Positions 32,610 through 41,456 of a stretch of 43,762 nt of DNA are shown here, one piece after another. Origin of the DNA: Candidatus Brockarchaeota archaeon (GTDB lineage Archaea > Thermoproteota > EX4484-205 > JAAOZP01); the NCBI GenBank assembly GCA_017601225.1, contig JAFNIX010000017.1, forward strand, positions 1 to 43,762. Reading direction: 5' to 3'. The position numbers and the translations under genes are program-made. Within the stretch, counting starts at the first letter, position 1. Each line of letters opens with the position of its first letter. The notes under the pieces were generated by a model. The model ran no database searches. It saw nothing but the letters and a program-made list of their open reading frames with translations, and was not told where the DNA came from.

Positions 32610-32723
32610 CGCGCCTCAGCCTTAAAAACGTCTAAGCGGTTTTTTAATCTTGCTTTAGTTCAGCATGGTTCACAACGGTTTCAAACGGTTTCCTAAAATT
32701 TTTCCCTCAGAAGCAGCGTTCAC

Positions 32724-32745
32724 CGATATTTTTTAAAAAACATCG
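32724..32745 (-). terminator. Palindromic poly-T terminator of the amidohydrolase gene
   Basis: A 22-bp near-perfect palindrome (one mismatch) consists of CGAT arms around six T and six A. It ends one base before the amidohydrolase stop codon at 32747-32749. On the minus strand the transcript ends in six U, so this is a clear terminator and may act in both directions. Confidence 0.65.
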
Positions 32746-32746
32746 T

Positions 32747-34375
32747 TTAAAGGCTTTGCGTAAAGCTCTTCTCCAAACCCTCTAGTCCAGAATATTCCCC
32801 ACGCGTAAACGTGTAGCAGCCGTCTACAAACGTTGCGAGAACCATTATTCCCCTAACGTCTTCAAGGGGAACGTTGAAAGTATCCTTGTCGACAACCACC
32901 ATGTCGGCCAGCTTACCTTCGTTCAAAGTGCCGAGCTCATTCTCCTCTAACAATGCGTAGGCTGAGCCCTCCGTGTAGAAGTGTAGAGCCTCCTCCAGCG
33001 TTAAACACTCGCCAGCCGTATGCTGGTATAGAGGTATCCCCTCATGCTTGCCCCTTGTGGTAGCAGCGTAAACAGTCTCCCAAGGGTTTAAGGGTTCCAC
33101 GGGTGCGTCTGTGCTCAGGCCAAGCTTAACGTTCCCAGCTAGAGTCTTGAAAGGGTAGACGAAGCCTGCTCTCTCAACCCCCACCCTGTCGACAACCCAC
33201 CAGTCGGTCATCACAAAGTGCGGCTGGACAACCACTGCTACGCTAAGCCTCCTCATCACCCCCATCAGGTCGCTCCTCAAGACTGAAGCATGCTCAATCC
33301 TGTGCCTCAGTCTCCTGGAGCACTCTGCAAAGGCTTCAAACGCTTTAAGAGTGTTCTCAACAGCCTTATCGCCTATCGCGTGGACAGCGACCTGCATGCC
33401 TGTTTCACAAGCCTCCTTAACCCTTGCGTGAAGCGTGGCCTCATCCATGCTTGCACAGCCCGAGGCTTCCGGAGAATCGGAATATGGTTTTGAAAGCAGC
33501 GCGCTCCTCGCCCCCAGGGAGCCGTCGGCGAAAAGCTTAACACCGTTAACCCTTAAGAATGGTGAACCGTGTTTCAAAGCGTGAAGCCCTATTCCCCCCG
33601 CCTCCCCAGGGTTCAAGTATGCTCTCACCCTAACCGGCAGGCTTCCAAGCTCAGCCTCCAGCTCCTGAAGAGCCCTGAAGCTCGCTGAGCCGCAGGACAC
33701 GAAGCCCACCGCGGTCACGCCTTGAGACGCGGAGTATAGGAGCCCGTCCATAAGGAGTTTTTTACGCTCCTCGAAAGACGTCTGCTCCTCAAGCATGTTT
33801 CTAACGGTCTCCAGCGCCTTCCCCGTGACAACCCCAGTTGGGACCCCGGCTCCATTTTTTAAAACACCAGGTGCTCTTCCCTCCGTAAGCCCTGTCAGCT
33901 CGAGAGCCCTAGTGTTAACCACTGCAACATGGCCGCAAACCCTGCTTAGAACCACAGGCCTCTCGCTGACAGCTTCGTCGACATCCCACCTGGTTGGGTA
34001 GCGCTTCTCCTCCAGCATCTCTTGGTCCCAGCCGCGTCCAATAATCCAGTTTTCACGATGGTTCGCAGCGTAGCTTCTCAACCTGGTCTTAAGCTCCCCT
34101 ATGCTTCTAACCCCTGTAAGGCTTAGAGTGTTCAAGAAGGAGCCCAGCGAATCAAGATGAATATGCGCATCTATGAAGCCTGGGAGAACAGTCTTCCCTT
34201 TCAGATCTACCGTGTTAATGCTCAGTGCCCTAGCCCTGCTCAGAGCCCCGGCTTCGCTACCAACGTATGCAACCCTGTTCCCAAGGATCACAGCAGCCTC
34301 AACTCTTAAAATAGGCTTGAACGAAACGTATATGTTTCCATTCACCAGTGCGAAGCCCCTCATCGCCACGCCCAC
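32747..34375 (-). CDS. Amidohydrolase-3 family metal-dependent hydrolase (YtcJ-like)
   Basis: A 542-residue protein of the amidohydrolase superfamily, subfamily amidohydrolase_3. Metal ligands are visible in GFIDAHIHLDS (His71, His73), in VAVHAIGDKAVENT, in HRIEHAS and in LSTDAPVEPLNPW. The YtcJ/N-substituted formamide deformylase branch shares the long insertion with IIGRGWDQEML. The substrate is unknown, most likely an amide or a cyclic amide. The start is GTG at 34375, about 24 nt from a CTTAATACTG element, or ATG at 34363. It has no signal peptide. It is immediately followed by a terminator palindrome and stands alone transcriptionally. Confidence 0.8.
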   Translation of the reverse strand: MGVAMRGFALVNGNIYVSFKPILRVEAAVILGNRVAYVGSEAGALSRARALSINTVDLKGKTVLPGFIDAHIHLDSLGSFLNTLSLTGVRSIGELKTRLRSYAANHRENWIIGRGWDQEMLEEKRYPTRWDVDEAVSERPVVLSRVCGHVAVVNTRALELTGLTEGRAPGVLKNGAGVPTGVVTGKALETVRNMLEEQTSFEERKKLLMDGLLYSASQGVTAVGFVSCGSASFRALQELEAELGSLPVRVRAYLNPGEAGGIGLHALKHGSPFLRVNGVKLFADGSLGARSALLSKPYSDSPEASGCASMDEATLHARVKEACETGMQVAVHAIGDKAVENTLKAFEAFAECSRRLRHRIEHASVLRSDLMGVMRRLSVAVVVQPHFVMTDWWVVDRVGVERAGFVYPFKTLAGNVKLGLSTDAPVEPLNPWETVYAATTRGKHEGIPLYQHTAGECLTLEEALHFYTEGSAYALLEENELGTLNEGKLADMVVVDKDTFNVPLEDVRGIMVLATFVDGCYTFTRGEYSGLEGLEKSFTQSL

Positions 34376-34438
34376 GGTTGAAAAAACGCCGAGCAGTATT
34401 AAGCCTATCTTGAGATAAATGGGAAGGCTGACGCGTTT

Positions 34439-35095
34439 TCAGAAGGCCCTTTGGGGAAGCGTTTTCCAAGCCAAGTATCTAAACCCGATTCTCAGCCTGG
34501 AGGATACTGGTGAAAGCCTCCCGTTGAAAGCAACCCTGCCGTTCCTAAGGGCTCTTGAAAAATCTTCGAATCTAAACCCGTCTGTCTCAACAACAGTATA
34601 CGCGTCACCAACGCTTCCGGGGAAATGAGCATCGCTACCCCCGACGCTTGGGACGCCTAGCGTTTTGCAGATTTTCAAACCTCTTTTCACGAAAAGGCTT
34701 AACGGGTATGAAGCGTTTAGAACCTCAACGGCGTCGGTTTTACAGTCAACCCACCTTCCTTGTTTACTGGTGTTTAAAGCAGGGTGGGCCAGAACCGTTA
34801 ACCCGCCCTCGCCCCTAGCCCATTTCACAAGCCACTCGTAGTTTACGAAGTCTTTTTCCGACGGCAGGTGTTCCAGCCCTATGACTAAAACGTGGCCAGC
34901 ATCCGTGCTTAGCTCATACCCGGGTAGAACAAGCATTCCCCCCGAGTATTGCTTAGCTTTGAAATATCCTTCGAGAGTAGCGTGGTCAGTTATGGCTAAG
35001 CCGTCTAAACCCTTTGCTTTAGCAGCCTGAAGAACCTCCCTAACCGTTCCGCTTCCATCCGAGTAGGCGGTGTGAACATGCAAGTCGATTTTCAA
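34439..35095 (-). CDS. Small PHP-domain metal-dependent phosphoesterase
   Basis: A 218-residue single PHP domain: KIDLHVHTAYSDGSGTV at the N-terminus, LAITDHATLEGY, LPGYELSTDAGHVLVIG, VLAHPAL and SVGGSDAHFPGSVG near the C-terminus supply the metal-binding His and Asp residues. This matches the TrpH/YciV-type subfamily, some members of which are nucleotide or RNA phosphatases. The TTG start at 35095 is preceded by GGCAGG, and a TGTATAATTACG element lies a little further upstream. The nearby amidohydrolase is transcribed in the same direction from its own TATA box, so no operon link is claimed. A second, larger PHP protein lies at 22.6-24.0 kb. Confidence 0.85.
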   Translation of the reverse strand: MKIDLHVHTAYSDGSGTVREVLQAAKAKGLDGLAITDHATLEGYFKAKQYSGGMLVLPGYELSTDAGHVLVIGLEHLPSEKDFVNYEWLVKWARGEGGLTVLAHPALNTSKQGRWVDCKTDAVEVLNASYPLSLFVKRGLKICKTLGVPSVGGSDAHFPGSVGDAYTVVETDGFRFEDFSRALRNGRVAFNGRLSPVSSRLRIGFRYLAWKTLPQRAF

Positions 35096-35190
35096 CCTGC
35101 CACTCGTAATTATACATCTGTTTTTAAGTGTTCAATATTTTCCCGTAGGAAAGCCTTTTATTCAGGGTTAGGGCCTATAAATGTGTAAAA

Positions 35191-35568
35191 ATGTCGTCTA
35201 AAGAAGATGAAATAATAGAGGAATTGAGGAAGATTAGACAGCTTTTGGAGCCTAAACCGGCTCCACCCGCACCGCCTGCACCGAAAGGATTGATCGCAGA
35301 GTTTAAAGCGTTCATTTCTAAATACAAGGTTCTGGGGATGGCTGTTGCCTTCATCCTCGGCCTTTATCTTGGAGCACTGGTGCAGGCGCTCGTAAACGAT
35401 CTGATAATGCCGGTAATCGAGCTCGCCACGCCCGACGTTTCATGGGAGCAGATTGTGGTCGGGCCCTTCAGAATAGGTCATTTCACAGGTGCTTTGATAA
35501 CCTTCCTAATCGTAGCCTTCGTGATTTTCCTTATAGTTAAAGCCACTTCAAAAATAGGCATAGAGTAA
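35191..35568 (+). CDS. mscL: Large-conductance mechanosensitive channel, MscL
   Basis: A 125-residue membrane protein that opens under membrane tension and releases solutes on osmotic downshift. After a charged, Pro-rich N-terminal extension (residues 1-33, PAPPAPPAPKG), which is longer than in bacterial MscL, comes FKAFISKYKVLGMAVAFILG, the first helix. NDLIMPVIELATPDVSWEQI is the hallmark loop of MscL, and FLIVAFVIFLIVKATSKI is the second helix. The cytoplasmic C-terminal helix of bacterial MscL is largely absent. The ATG at 35191 follows a CTATAAATGTGTAAAA leader resembling that of the RAM genes at 801. A poly-T at 35584-35591 follows the gene. Confidence 0.88.
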   Translation: MSSKEDEIIEELRKIRQLLEPKPAPPAPPAPKGLIAEFKAFISKYKVLGMAVAFILGLYLGALVQALVNDLIMPVIELATPDVSWEQIVVGPFRIGHFTGALITFLIVAFVIFLIVKATSKIGIE

Positions 35569-35622
35569 GCATCTTAAACCCACATGTTTTTTCGAATTCA
35601 CCGGGACTGAGGGAGCCGCCTG

Positions 35623-37368
35623 TTAAGCTTGGCCTGGTGGTGGTGGAGGCGGGAGAGGCTGTCTCCTCCTCCTGGCTAAGAACACCAGAAGCATTACGAG
35701 AACAAGCAGAACCATTAGAAGCACCAGGATGCCTACTGTGAAAGGGTTCAGCTCAGTTCTCCAGCTTGCTGTGAGGCGAACAGGCCTCGTTACAGTGAAC
35801 GAGTAGACAGGGGAAGAGGAGGCTTTTCTCCCGTTCTCAACCCATCCGTCGAAAACATGGTTCGTGAAAAAATCCTTAGGAATAATGCTCGGCGCCACCG
35901 ATACTGTTGCAGTCGAGCCTTCAACATACCATCCTCCACCGGATGCTTCACCAATCTCGCTTGACACTGCTACGTGATGCTCAACCCTGTAGGCGGCGTC
36001 TAGAACAGTATCCCTCTTCAGCCTTATCACGCGAGGATTATCAGCCACGCCGTCGCTCCACATGCTGAAAGCCAGCCTTGTTTCCCCCTCAACCCTATAA
36101 TGGGCTGCCTCAAGCCTATGCTCCACGCCCAAGGCTTCGAAGCCGACGCTCCTGCCAGTCTTGTTCTCACCGTCTAGAGAAGCCCAGAAGCCTTCGTCTG
36201 GAAAATTAACCGTCAACAGGTAGCTCGTCACATAACGGGTGTAAATCCCCCTGTTTCGAAACAGGCCTCTCATATTGTTTCCAACCATGTGGATCACGCC
36301 GTCAGCAGGGTAAACCCCCGTCCAGGATGATAGGAAGTCTATGGCGAGAGTCCAGTTGCCGAGCAGCATCCCGTCAAACCCGTATTGCAAGTATATGGGG
36401 AGCATCCCCCTGCTTGTAGTCACGTGGCCCACCACATGAATCCTCTCGCCTTCAATGCAGAGGCTGAGGAAAGAGTCGTCTCCAGCTCCCCCGAACGTCC
36501 TCCACCAGACAACCCTCCCATACTCGTCCATTTTAAGCAGCAACCCGTCGAGGTCACCCTCCCCGTAGGAGTCTGTGTAGCCGCACACGTATACTCCGTC
36601 CCCAGCCTTCACGTCTGAGAAGAAGTCGCGTTTCCCACCTCCCCAGCTTATACGGTTAACCTCGCTCCCGTTTTCATCAGCCACCAGCAACAGGCCGTCT
36701 ACGCTCCCGTTTGAACCATATATGGCGGTGGTGCCCACGATGTATATCCTGCCTCGGTGCAGAACCATTGACGCCGCTTCCTGGTGTCCAGTCGCGATGA
36801 AGGTCTTATCCCATAGGAGTGAACCATTCTCATCGTACTTGTGAAGAACTATGTCGGTGGCACGCTCTCCAAAGTACTGTGCTTCTCCAACAACGTAGAT
36901 CCGGCCCTGTTCTACAGCGACGCTTTCAAAATTGCTGAACAGGGATGACCCCACCCACTCCTTCTCCCATATTTTTTCAAGGTCGGTGTTAAACGCCGCT
37001 AAGAAGCCTGTTGTCTTCGGAAGCGTATCGTGCTCCAATACGCCTGCGACACATATCCTTAAGCCGTCGGACGTAATGCTCGTGACATATCCTTTCCCGC
37101 CTGTCGTCGAGGAAACCAGCTTACCGTCGACACTGATCTTCCAAACGGTCCAAACATGGTTTTCAAAGCTTCCCGAGCAGCCGCCGATGAATATGTTTCC
37201 ACCCACAACGATGAGATCGTTGAAGACCACGTAGTCAGCCTCGCTGCCAATAATCTGCAGGCCTGCTTGAACAGTCTTCTCAGGGTAGGCGGTTGGAACG
37301 GCAAAGGTTAAACAGGCTATCAGTATTGAGCAGAATGCGAGCTTGGCTTTCGAACCCATGGTTTTCAC
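35623..37368 (-). CDS. Exported beta-propeller protein with one InlB-B-like module and C-terminal anchor
   Basis: A 581-residue surface protein. A signal peptide (residues 8-28) precedes about 350 residues of propeller-like repeats with recurring VVGxx, IYVVGTT, GVYVCGYTDSYG and IHVVGHV strands about 50 residues apart. Then come one partial and one full module of the kind found in the 2000-residue protein (HHVAVSSEIG, GGGWYVEGSTATVSV, HVFDGW, LTASW). It ends with a transmembrane helix at about 540-562 and a short RRRRQPLPPPPPP tail. This resembles quinoprotein/Kelch-type ligand-binding propellers displayed at the membrane. The start is GTG at 37368 or ATG at 37359, with GTTTTAAAAG upstream. 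The ligand is unknown. Confidence 0.8.
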   Translation of the reverse strand: MKTMGSKAKLAFCSILIACLTFAVPTAYPEKTVQAGLQIIGSEADYVVFNDLIVVGGNIFIGGCSGSFENHVWTVWKISVDGKLVSSTTGGKGYVTSITSDGLRICVAGVLEHDTLPKTTGFLAAFNTDLEKIWEKEWVGSSLFSNFESVAVEQGRIYVVGEAQYFGERATDIVLHKYDENGSLLWDKTFIATGHQEAASMVLHRGRIYIVGTTAIYGSNGSVDGLLLVADENGSEVNRISWGGGKRDFFSDVKAGDGVYVCGYTDSYGEGDLDGLLLKMDEYGRVVWWRTFGGAGDDSFLSLCIEGERIHVVGHVTTSRGMLPIYLQYGFDGMLLGNWTLAIDFLSSWTGVYPADGVIHMVGNNMRGLFRNRGIYTRYVTSYLLTVNFPDEGFWASLDGENKTGRSVGFEALGVEHRLEAAHYRVEGETRLAFSMWSDGVADNPRVIRLKRDTVLDAAYRVEHHVAVSSEIGEASGGGWYVEGSTATVSVAPSIIPKDFFTNHVFDGWVENGRKASSSPVYSFTVTRPVRLTASWRTELNPFTVGILVLLMVLLVLVMLLVFLARRRRQPLPPPPPPGQA

Positions 37369-37432
37369 GACTAATTCGGCTTTTAAAACTTTAAGCTGAG
37401 GCGCACGCTTGGTGAAATAGGAACAATTGTTT

Positions 37433-38347
37433 TCAACATGTCTCTTGAACCAGTTTTTTCAAACCCTCTTCCAAACCTATTTTCGGCTCAAAACCCAACA
37501 GCGTTCTCGCCTTAGAAATCTCCGCGTAACTATGCCTTATATCTCCCTGTCTTTTCGCAGCATAAACGGGCTCACCCTTAACTCCTTTAAGCCTCATAAC
37601 CAGGAGGGCAAGATCCCTGATCTTCACAGGTCTGCCTGTGCCTATGTTGAAAACCTGGTTCACATGCCTGCTCTCAATAGCGAGTTCAACAGCCCCTGCA
37701 ACGTCCTCCACATGGATGAAGTCCCTGGTCTGCTCACCGTCGCCGTAGACGACTGGTGGAAGCCCCTTGCAAGCCCTCTCTATGAACCTCGTTATTACGC
37801 CGGCGTACGCCATGTTTTGACCCGGACCGTAAACGTTGAAAAGCCTCAGCATAACATACTTAAGCCCAAGCCTGGAGAAAAACCTGGCTGCCTCCTCACC
37901 CATGAGCTTGCTCAACCCGTATGGGGACAAGGGGTCAGTAGGATGATTCTCGTCGACAGGGAGCCTAACCGGATCCCCGTAGACCGCTGCTGAGCTAAGG
38001 TAGATGAATAAGCCGACCCCTGTTTTCAAAGAAGCCTCTATCACTGAGGCGGTTCCCAGAACATTCTTCTCCAAGTAGAGCAAAGGGTTCTCCATTGACT
38101 CGGCAACATCCGTGTATGCGGCGGCGTGAACAACAATATCAATATTCTTCAAAACATTCTTAACCTCATCCGTGCTCGTGACACCGGCCCTGGTTAACGG
38201 GACCCCCGCATCCTCCAGTTTTTTAACGGCTAAACTGGTCGACCTCTCCAGCGAGTCGACAACCCTTACTTCAAAACCCTTGTTTTTCAAGCGGATAGCA
38301 AGGTTGTGGCCTATAAACCCGGCTCCGCCTGTGATCAGTACTCTCAT
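37433..38347 (-). CDS. NAD-dependent nucleotide-sugar epimerase/dehydratase (GalE-like)
   Basis: A 304-residue short-chain dehydrogenase-fold enzyme. It has GGAGFIG (residues 7-13) for NAD, the LSSAAVYG strand with Ser119, and the YGLSK catalytic pair (Tyr143, Lys147), then RLFNVYGPGQ, RDFIHVEDVAGA and FNIGTGRP. These are standard for UDP-glucose 4-epimerase and related UDP- or dTDP-sugar enzymes, so the exact sugar is not fixed. It probably supplies precursors for glycosylation of the exported proteins. A GAGTTTTAAGC element about 30 nt upstream fits leaderless transcription from the ATG at 38347. Confidence 0.88.
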   Translation of the reverse strand: MRVLITGGAGFIGHNLAIRLKNKGFEVRVVDSLERSTSLAVKKLEDAGVPLTRAGVTSTDEVKNVLKNIDIVVHAAAYTDVAESMENPLLYLEKNVLGTASVIEASLKTGVGLFIYLSSAAVYGDPVRLPVDENHPTDPLSPYGLSKLMGEEAARFFSRLGLKYVMLRLFNVYGPGQNMAYAGVITRFIERACKGLPPVVYGDGEQTRDFIHVEDVAGAVELAIESRHVNQVFNIGTGRPVKIRDLALLVMRLKGVKGEPVYAAKRQGDIRHSYAEISKARTLLGFEPKIGLEEGLKKLVQETC

Positions 38348-38534
38348 TCCAACTCTCTAAACCCCTTACTGCTTAAAACTCTTTACTGCAAAAGCTGCTA
38401 AGCCTTAACGTTGACCATTCCCTCGTCCCCCGCACCGCTGGGCCTCCTATTCCTCTCAACAGGACGATTATGACAAGGCTCTTGATTAGAGTATTCGACA
38501 CCAATAGTTTGATGCGGGAACTAAGAAGGTTTGC

Positions 38535-39752
38535 TCAGTGCACGTGGTCCTCCTCGACCCAGGCGATATACCTGCCCTCTCCTTCTCTTTCCCTAGGAGG
38601 GTCGAAGAAGAAGCCTTTTTCAGCCATCATCCGGTTCGCCCACCCGAAAACCCAGTGCCACACATCAGTATATATTTCCCTAGGGTCAACCCCTCTGCGG
38701 ACCGGAGTTATCTCAGCCAACTCGTCCCGGAGAGAGTTAAAGTATTCGCAAGCCTCCTTCTCAACCAGCCCAGACAGGGTTAGCCAAACATCCTCGATAA
38801 CAGTCTTATCGCTGGATGCGAAAACAGGATAGTTCAGCTTCACCCTCTCCTCTGCTAGCGAAACATATTTCATGTCGGCCAGCAGCTTAAGTAGGCTTTC
38901 CGCCTGCTCCTTCTCCATGTCGAGCCTCCCTCTTAAAAGTGACGCTTCAACCGGCCCCTCGTCATTCACCAGTAGAAGAATTCTTCCAAGATCAAGCATA
39001 CACTCAGCCTGGAAAACATTGAACGTCTCCGTGATCTTTTCCCAGAGCCAATTTGGCAGCCCGTTTCCCTCCCGTCTCATGATCAGCGAGTTGAGATTCC
39101 AAGCCAGGTCCGGGAATGCGTACCTGCAGCCAGTATGGTCGCCAAAGCTTGTGAAAGTGATTCTGCCAAACCTGTTACTGTGGCTCCCCCAGTACATCTT
39201 ATCGTACAGGCCTTCCCCCGCACCCTCCTCTCTTCCCAGGAGGACGTATCTACGGCCACCGGGCTGCTGCTTCCTGCCGCACAGGGTTAAATCCTTCTCG
39301 TTAAGGGTTTCTAGGGCTTTCCAGTCAAGGATGAAGCAGCCGACGACGGCGAACATGAGCTTACCGGTTTCAACCTGTCTGGCGCATGAAAGCCCAGCTA
39401 GCTTCTCCTTAAGCTTCAACCCCATTCCCATTATCTCGTCGGCAAGCCTCGCAGCAGGCCTCCTTGTCTTCTCGGAAATCAGACGCACATCCCGCTTCGT
39501 GAATATGGGGAATGAGACATGCCATCTCCCGTCTTTCTCAACAACAGCATTAAATCGCGAGAGATCTTGAAGCAGCCTGCTGACGGTCTCAACTCCAATG
39601 CCCAGTCTAGTTGAAAGCTCATCCACGCCAAGAGGCTCAGTGTTCAATAGGAAGAGCACCTCTGGAGCATGCTCTTGGCGAGTTGCTTTAAACGGGTTGT
39701 ACTCATCCAGCGGACCAGCGTCTCCACAAATATAGGTGTAGACCCGCCCCAT
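38535..39752 (-). CDS. Protein with duplicated winged-helix module, function unknown
   Basis: I recognise no family. The 405 residues contain two similar winged-helix units: one at about 28-90 (PLGVDELSTRLGIGVETVS, then GRWHVSFPIFTKRDV) and one at about 255-320 (GPVEASLLRGRLDMEKEQA, then ERVKLNYPVFASSDKTV). Each ends in a strand of the form hPhF plus a charged turn. Between them lies an alpha/beta region with five cysteines, not arranged as a recognisable metal site. The duplication suggests a DNA-binding protein or a regulator that binds DNA and a small molecule. The ATG at 39752 is 26 nt from a TTAAATGA element, so the transcript is probably leaderless. Confidence 0.65.
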   Translation of the reverse strand: MGRVYTYICGDAGPLDEYNPFKATRQEHAPEVLFLLNTEPLGVDELSTRLGIGVETVSRLLQDLSRFNAVVEKDGRWHVSFPIFTKRDVRLISEKTRRPAARLADEIMGMGLKLKEKLAGLSCARQVETGKLMFAVVGCFILDWKALETLNEKDLTLCGRKQQPGGRRYVLLGREEGAGEGLYDKMYWGSHSNRFGRITFTSFGDHTGCRYAFPDLAWNLNSLIMRREGNGLPNWLWEKITETFNVFQAECMLDLGRILLLVNDEGPVEASLLRGRLDMEKEQAESLLKLLADMKYVSLAEERVKLNYPVFASSDKTVIEDVWLTLSGLVEKEACEYFNSLRDELAEITPVRRGVDPREIYTDVWHWVFGWANRMMAEKGFFFDPPREREGEGRYIAWVEEDHVH

Positions 39753-39781
39753 CCCCTACGAGTCTATGCTCGATTAATCAT

Positions 39782-40318
39782 TTAAGGGTTGCGCACTATT
39801 ATTCTGAACAGTTTAACCTGACAGTTTAAGCATGGCTGAGCCTTCTTAAAATCAGTATCTATTATCGAGTTGCTGAAACGCATCACGCATTCAGGATTAG
39901 TGCAGTGTTTTAAGCCGAAAGTGTGGCCGAGCTCGTGAACAGCCTCCTTAAGAACCCTGGCTTCGAAAAGCCTCCTGTCAGGCGGTTTACCGTAGAACTC
40001 TGGTCTAAGCCTGTGCAGCGAGACGACAGCATCCTCCCCGTTTAAAATAGCCTCGCCGAAGACGAAGTTCAGCTTCCCAGCGTAGAGATCAGCCTCTGTG
40101 ACCCCGAGATACTTCGAGTAGCCTCCTGCCTTTGAAACAGCCAAGTATTCCAGGAGGAGCGTGGAATTATACTGTCTCCTAGCCTTATCGTAAGCATGCG
40201 TCGGCAGCCTGAAAACCTCCTCGCTAATCTTGAAACGCACCGGGTTGAAAACTTGAAATAAGCCCAACGGGAGGAAGGCCAGCTCGCTTGGATTAGCGTC
40301 TCCCATAGGGATTATCAA
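39782..40318 (-). CDS. amzA: Archaemetzincin metalloprotease
   Basis: A 178-residue zinc protease of the archaemetzincin family. The diagnostic motif is present in full: HELGHTFGLKH followed by C-x4-C, VM, and a C-terminal C-x2-C (LNCQ). The first three His bind the catalytic zinc and the four Cys a structural zinc. The family cleaves peptides with an aminopeptidase-like preference and has no known in vivo substrate in archaea. I chose TTG at 40318, because an upstream start at 40441 would overlap the divergent gene and precede its promoter. The shared symmetric TATA region at 40362-40375 then places the transcript start about 24 nt upstream. Confidence 0.9.
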   Translation of the reverse strand: MIIPMGDANPSELAFLPLGLFQVFNPVRFKISEEVFRLPTHAYDKARRQYNSTLLLEYLAVSKAGGYSKYLGVTEADLYAGKLNFVFGEAILNGEDAVVSLHRLRPEFYGKPPDRRLFEARVLKEAVHELGHTFGLKHCTNPECVMRFSNSIIDTDFKKAQPCLNCQVKLFRIIVRNP

Positions 40319-40361
40319 TACTTTGACCGCCGCCCTGTTAAACCCTGTTTCCAACTCGAGT

Positions 40362-40375
40362 AATATATTTATATT
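40362..40375. promoter_or_regulatory. Symmetric TATA element shared by two divergent genes
   Basis: AATATA-TT-TATATT is a perfect 6-2-6 inverted repeat lying between the archaemetzincin (start 40318) and the sugar isomerase-like gene (start 40410). It reads as a TATA box on both strands, with predicted starts about 25 nt away on each side, so it could drive both genes. Confidence 0.5.
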
Positions 40376-40409
40376 CACGGGCCGCTTATTAAAACTTGGT
40401 GTTGGAGGC

Positions 40410-41375
40410 ATGAAGGTGGGCATTTTCACGGTTCTGTACAACGATCGGCCGCTGGATAAGACGCTGGAATACGTTTCCTCACTGGGCTACGAGGCTGTTG
40501 AACTCGCATGCTGGAAGGGTTCAAACCACATTAACATTGATCAAGTAACCTCGGGCGGGGCGGGTGAGATAAGGAGCGTTGTAACCAAGTACGGGATGCA
40601 AATATCCGCCTTAAGCAACCATCTTGAAAGCCAGCTCATACTTGGGCCCCACGATGAATCCACAGACATCTGGTTCAAGGGGACGCCTAGAGAGAAAACC
40701 GAATACGGCGTAAGCAGGATGAAGAAAACCATAGACGCCGCGCAAACGCTGAACGTCCCCGTGGTGTGCGGCTTCACCGGGGTTCCGGAGTGGGGGAAAT
40801 GGTACAATTTTCCGCCGACGAACGAGGAGATTTGGAACAACTATTTCAAAATTTTTAGGGAGAGGTGGCTCCCCATTCTTGACTATGCGAGCGACCACGG
40901 GATTAAGATTGCTTTTGAAACACACCCGATGGAGCTCAACTATAATCTTGACACGGCTAAGGCTCTTGTTGAGGCCGCTGAAAAACATAAGGCCCTTGGC
41001 TTCAACTATGATCCTTCCCACTTCATATGGCAGCACATGAGCCCCGTGGCGTTCATATACGAGCTTCACGACAGAATATTCCACGTGCATGCGAAGGATG
41101 TGGAGGTGGTTCACTACACTGCCGATAAGACAGGGGTTTTAGCATATGGGCCGTGGAACAGGGTTGCGAGGCCTGTGAGGTTCAGGACAGTAGGATGGGG
41201 CCAGGTTCCGTGGCGGAACGTGATAACAGCGTTGCTGGAGACAGGTTACAACTATGTTTTAAGCGTTGAGCATGAGGACCCGTGTTTCAGCAGGGACTCT
41301 GGCGTTGAGCAAGCACTGTTCTTCCTTAAGCCTCTTGTGCGCGTTGAGCCCCCTGAGGTTAAGCCCTGGTGGTAG
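40410..41375 (+). CDS. Sugar-phosphate isomerase/epimerase-like TIM-barrel protein
   Basis: A 321-residue protein of the xylose isomerase-like/AP endonuclease-2 TIM-barrel superfamily. Metal and substrate ligands are visible as AFETHPMEL, NYDPSHFIW, HVHAKDVEV and SVEHEDPCF, the usual Glu/Asp/His/Glu set. Such enzymes isomerise or epimerise sugars or inositols; the exact substrate is unclear. The ATG at 40410 follows GGAGG with only one base between, and lies about 40 nt from the symmetric TATA element. Earlier in-frame starts would precede that element. A poly-T run at 41437-41444, between this gene and the convergent regulator, probably ends both. Confidence 0.82.
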   Translation: MKVGIFTVLYNDRPLDKTLEYVSSLGYEAVELACWKGSNHINIDQVTSGGAGEIRSVVTKYGMQISALSNHLESQLILGPHDESTDIWFKGTPREKTEYGVSRMKKTIDAAQTLNVPVVCGFTGVPEWGKWYNFPPTNEEIWNNYFKIFRERWLPILDYASDHGIKIAFETHPMELNYNLDTAKALVEAAEKHKALGFNYDPSHFIWQHMSPVAFIYELHDRIFHVHAKDVEVVHYTADKTGVLAYGPWNRVARPVRFRTVGWGQVPWRNVITALLETGYNYVLSVEHEDPCFSRDSGVEQALFFLKPLVRVEPPEVKPWW

Positions 41376-41456
41376 AACACGCCGAGTCAATCCACACCGG
41401 TTGAAAGATAACCCGTTCTCCACGTTTTTCCCATAATGTTTTTTCAAGTAAACAGC

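Noticed and set aside
38872..39570. Plus-strand open frame of about 230 codons opposite the winged-helix protein
   Set aside because: Low-complexity Ser/Leu/Pro translation and no ribosome-binding site or TATA at a suitable distance.
40319..40441. N-terminal extension of the archaemetzincin
   Set aside because: It would extend across the symmetric TATA element and into the divergent gene, and its residues do not look like part of the family.
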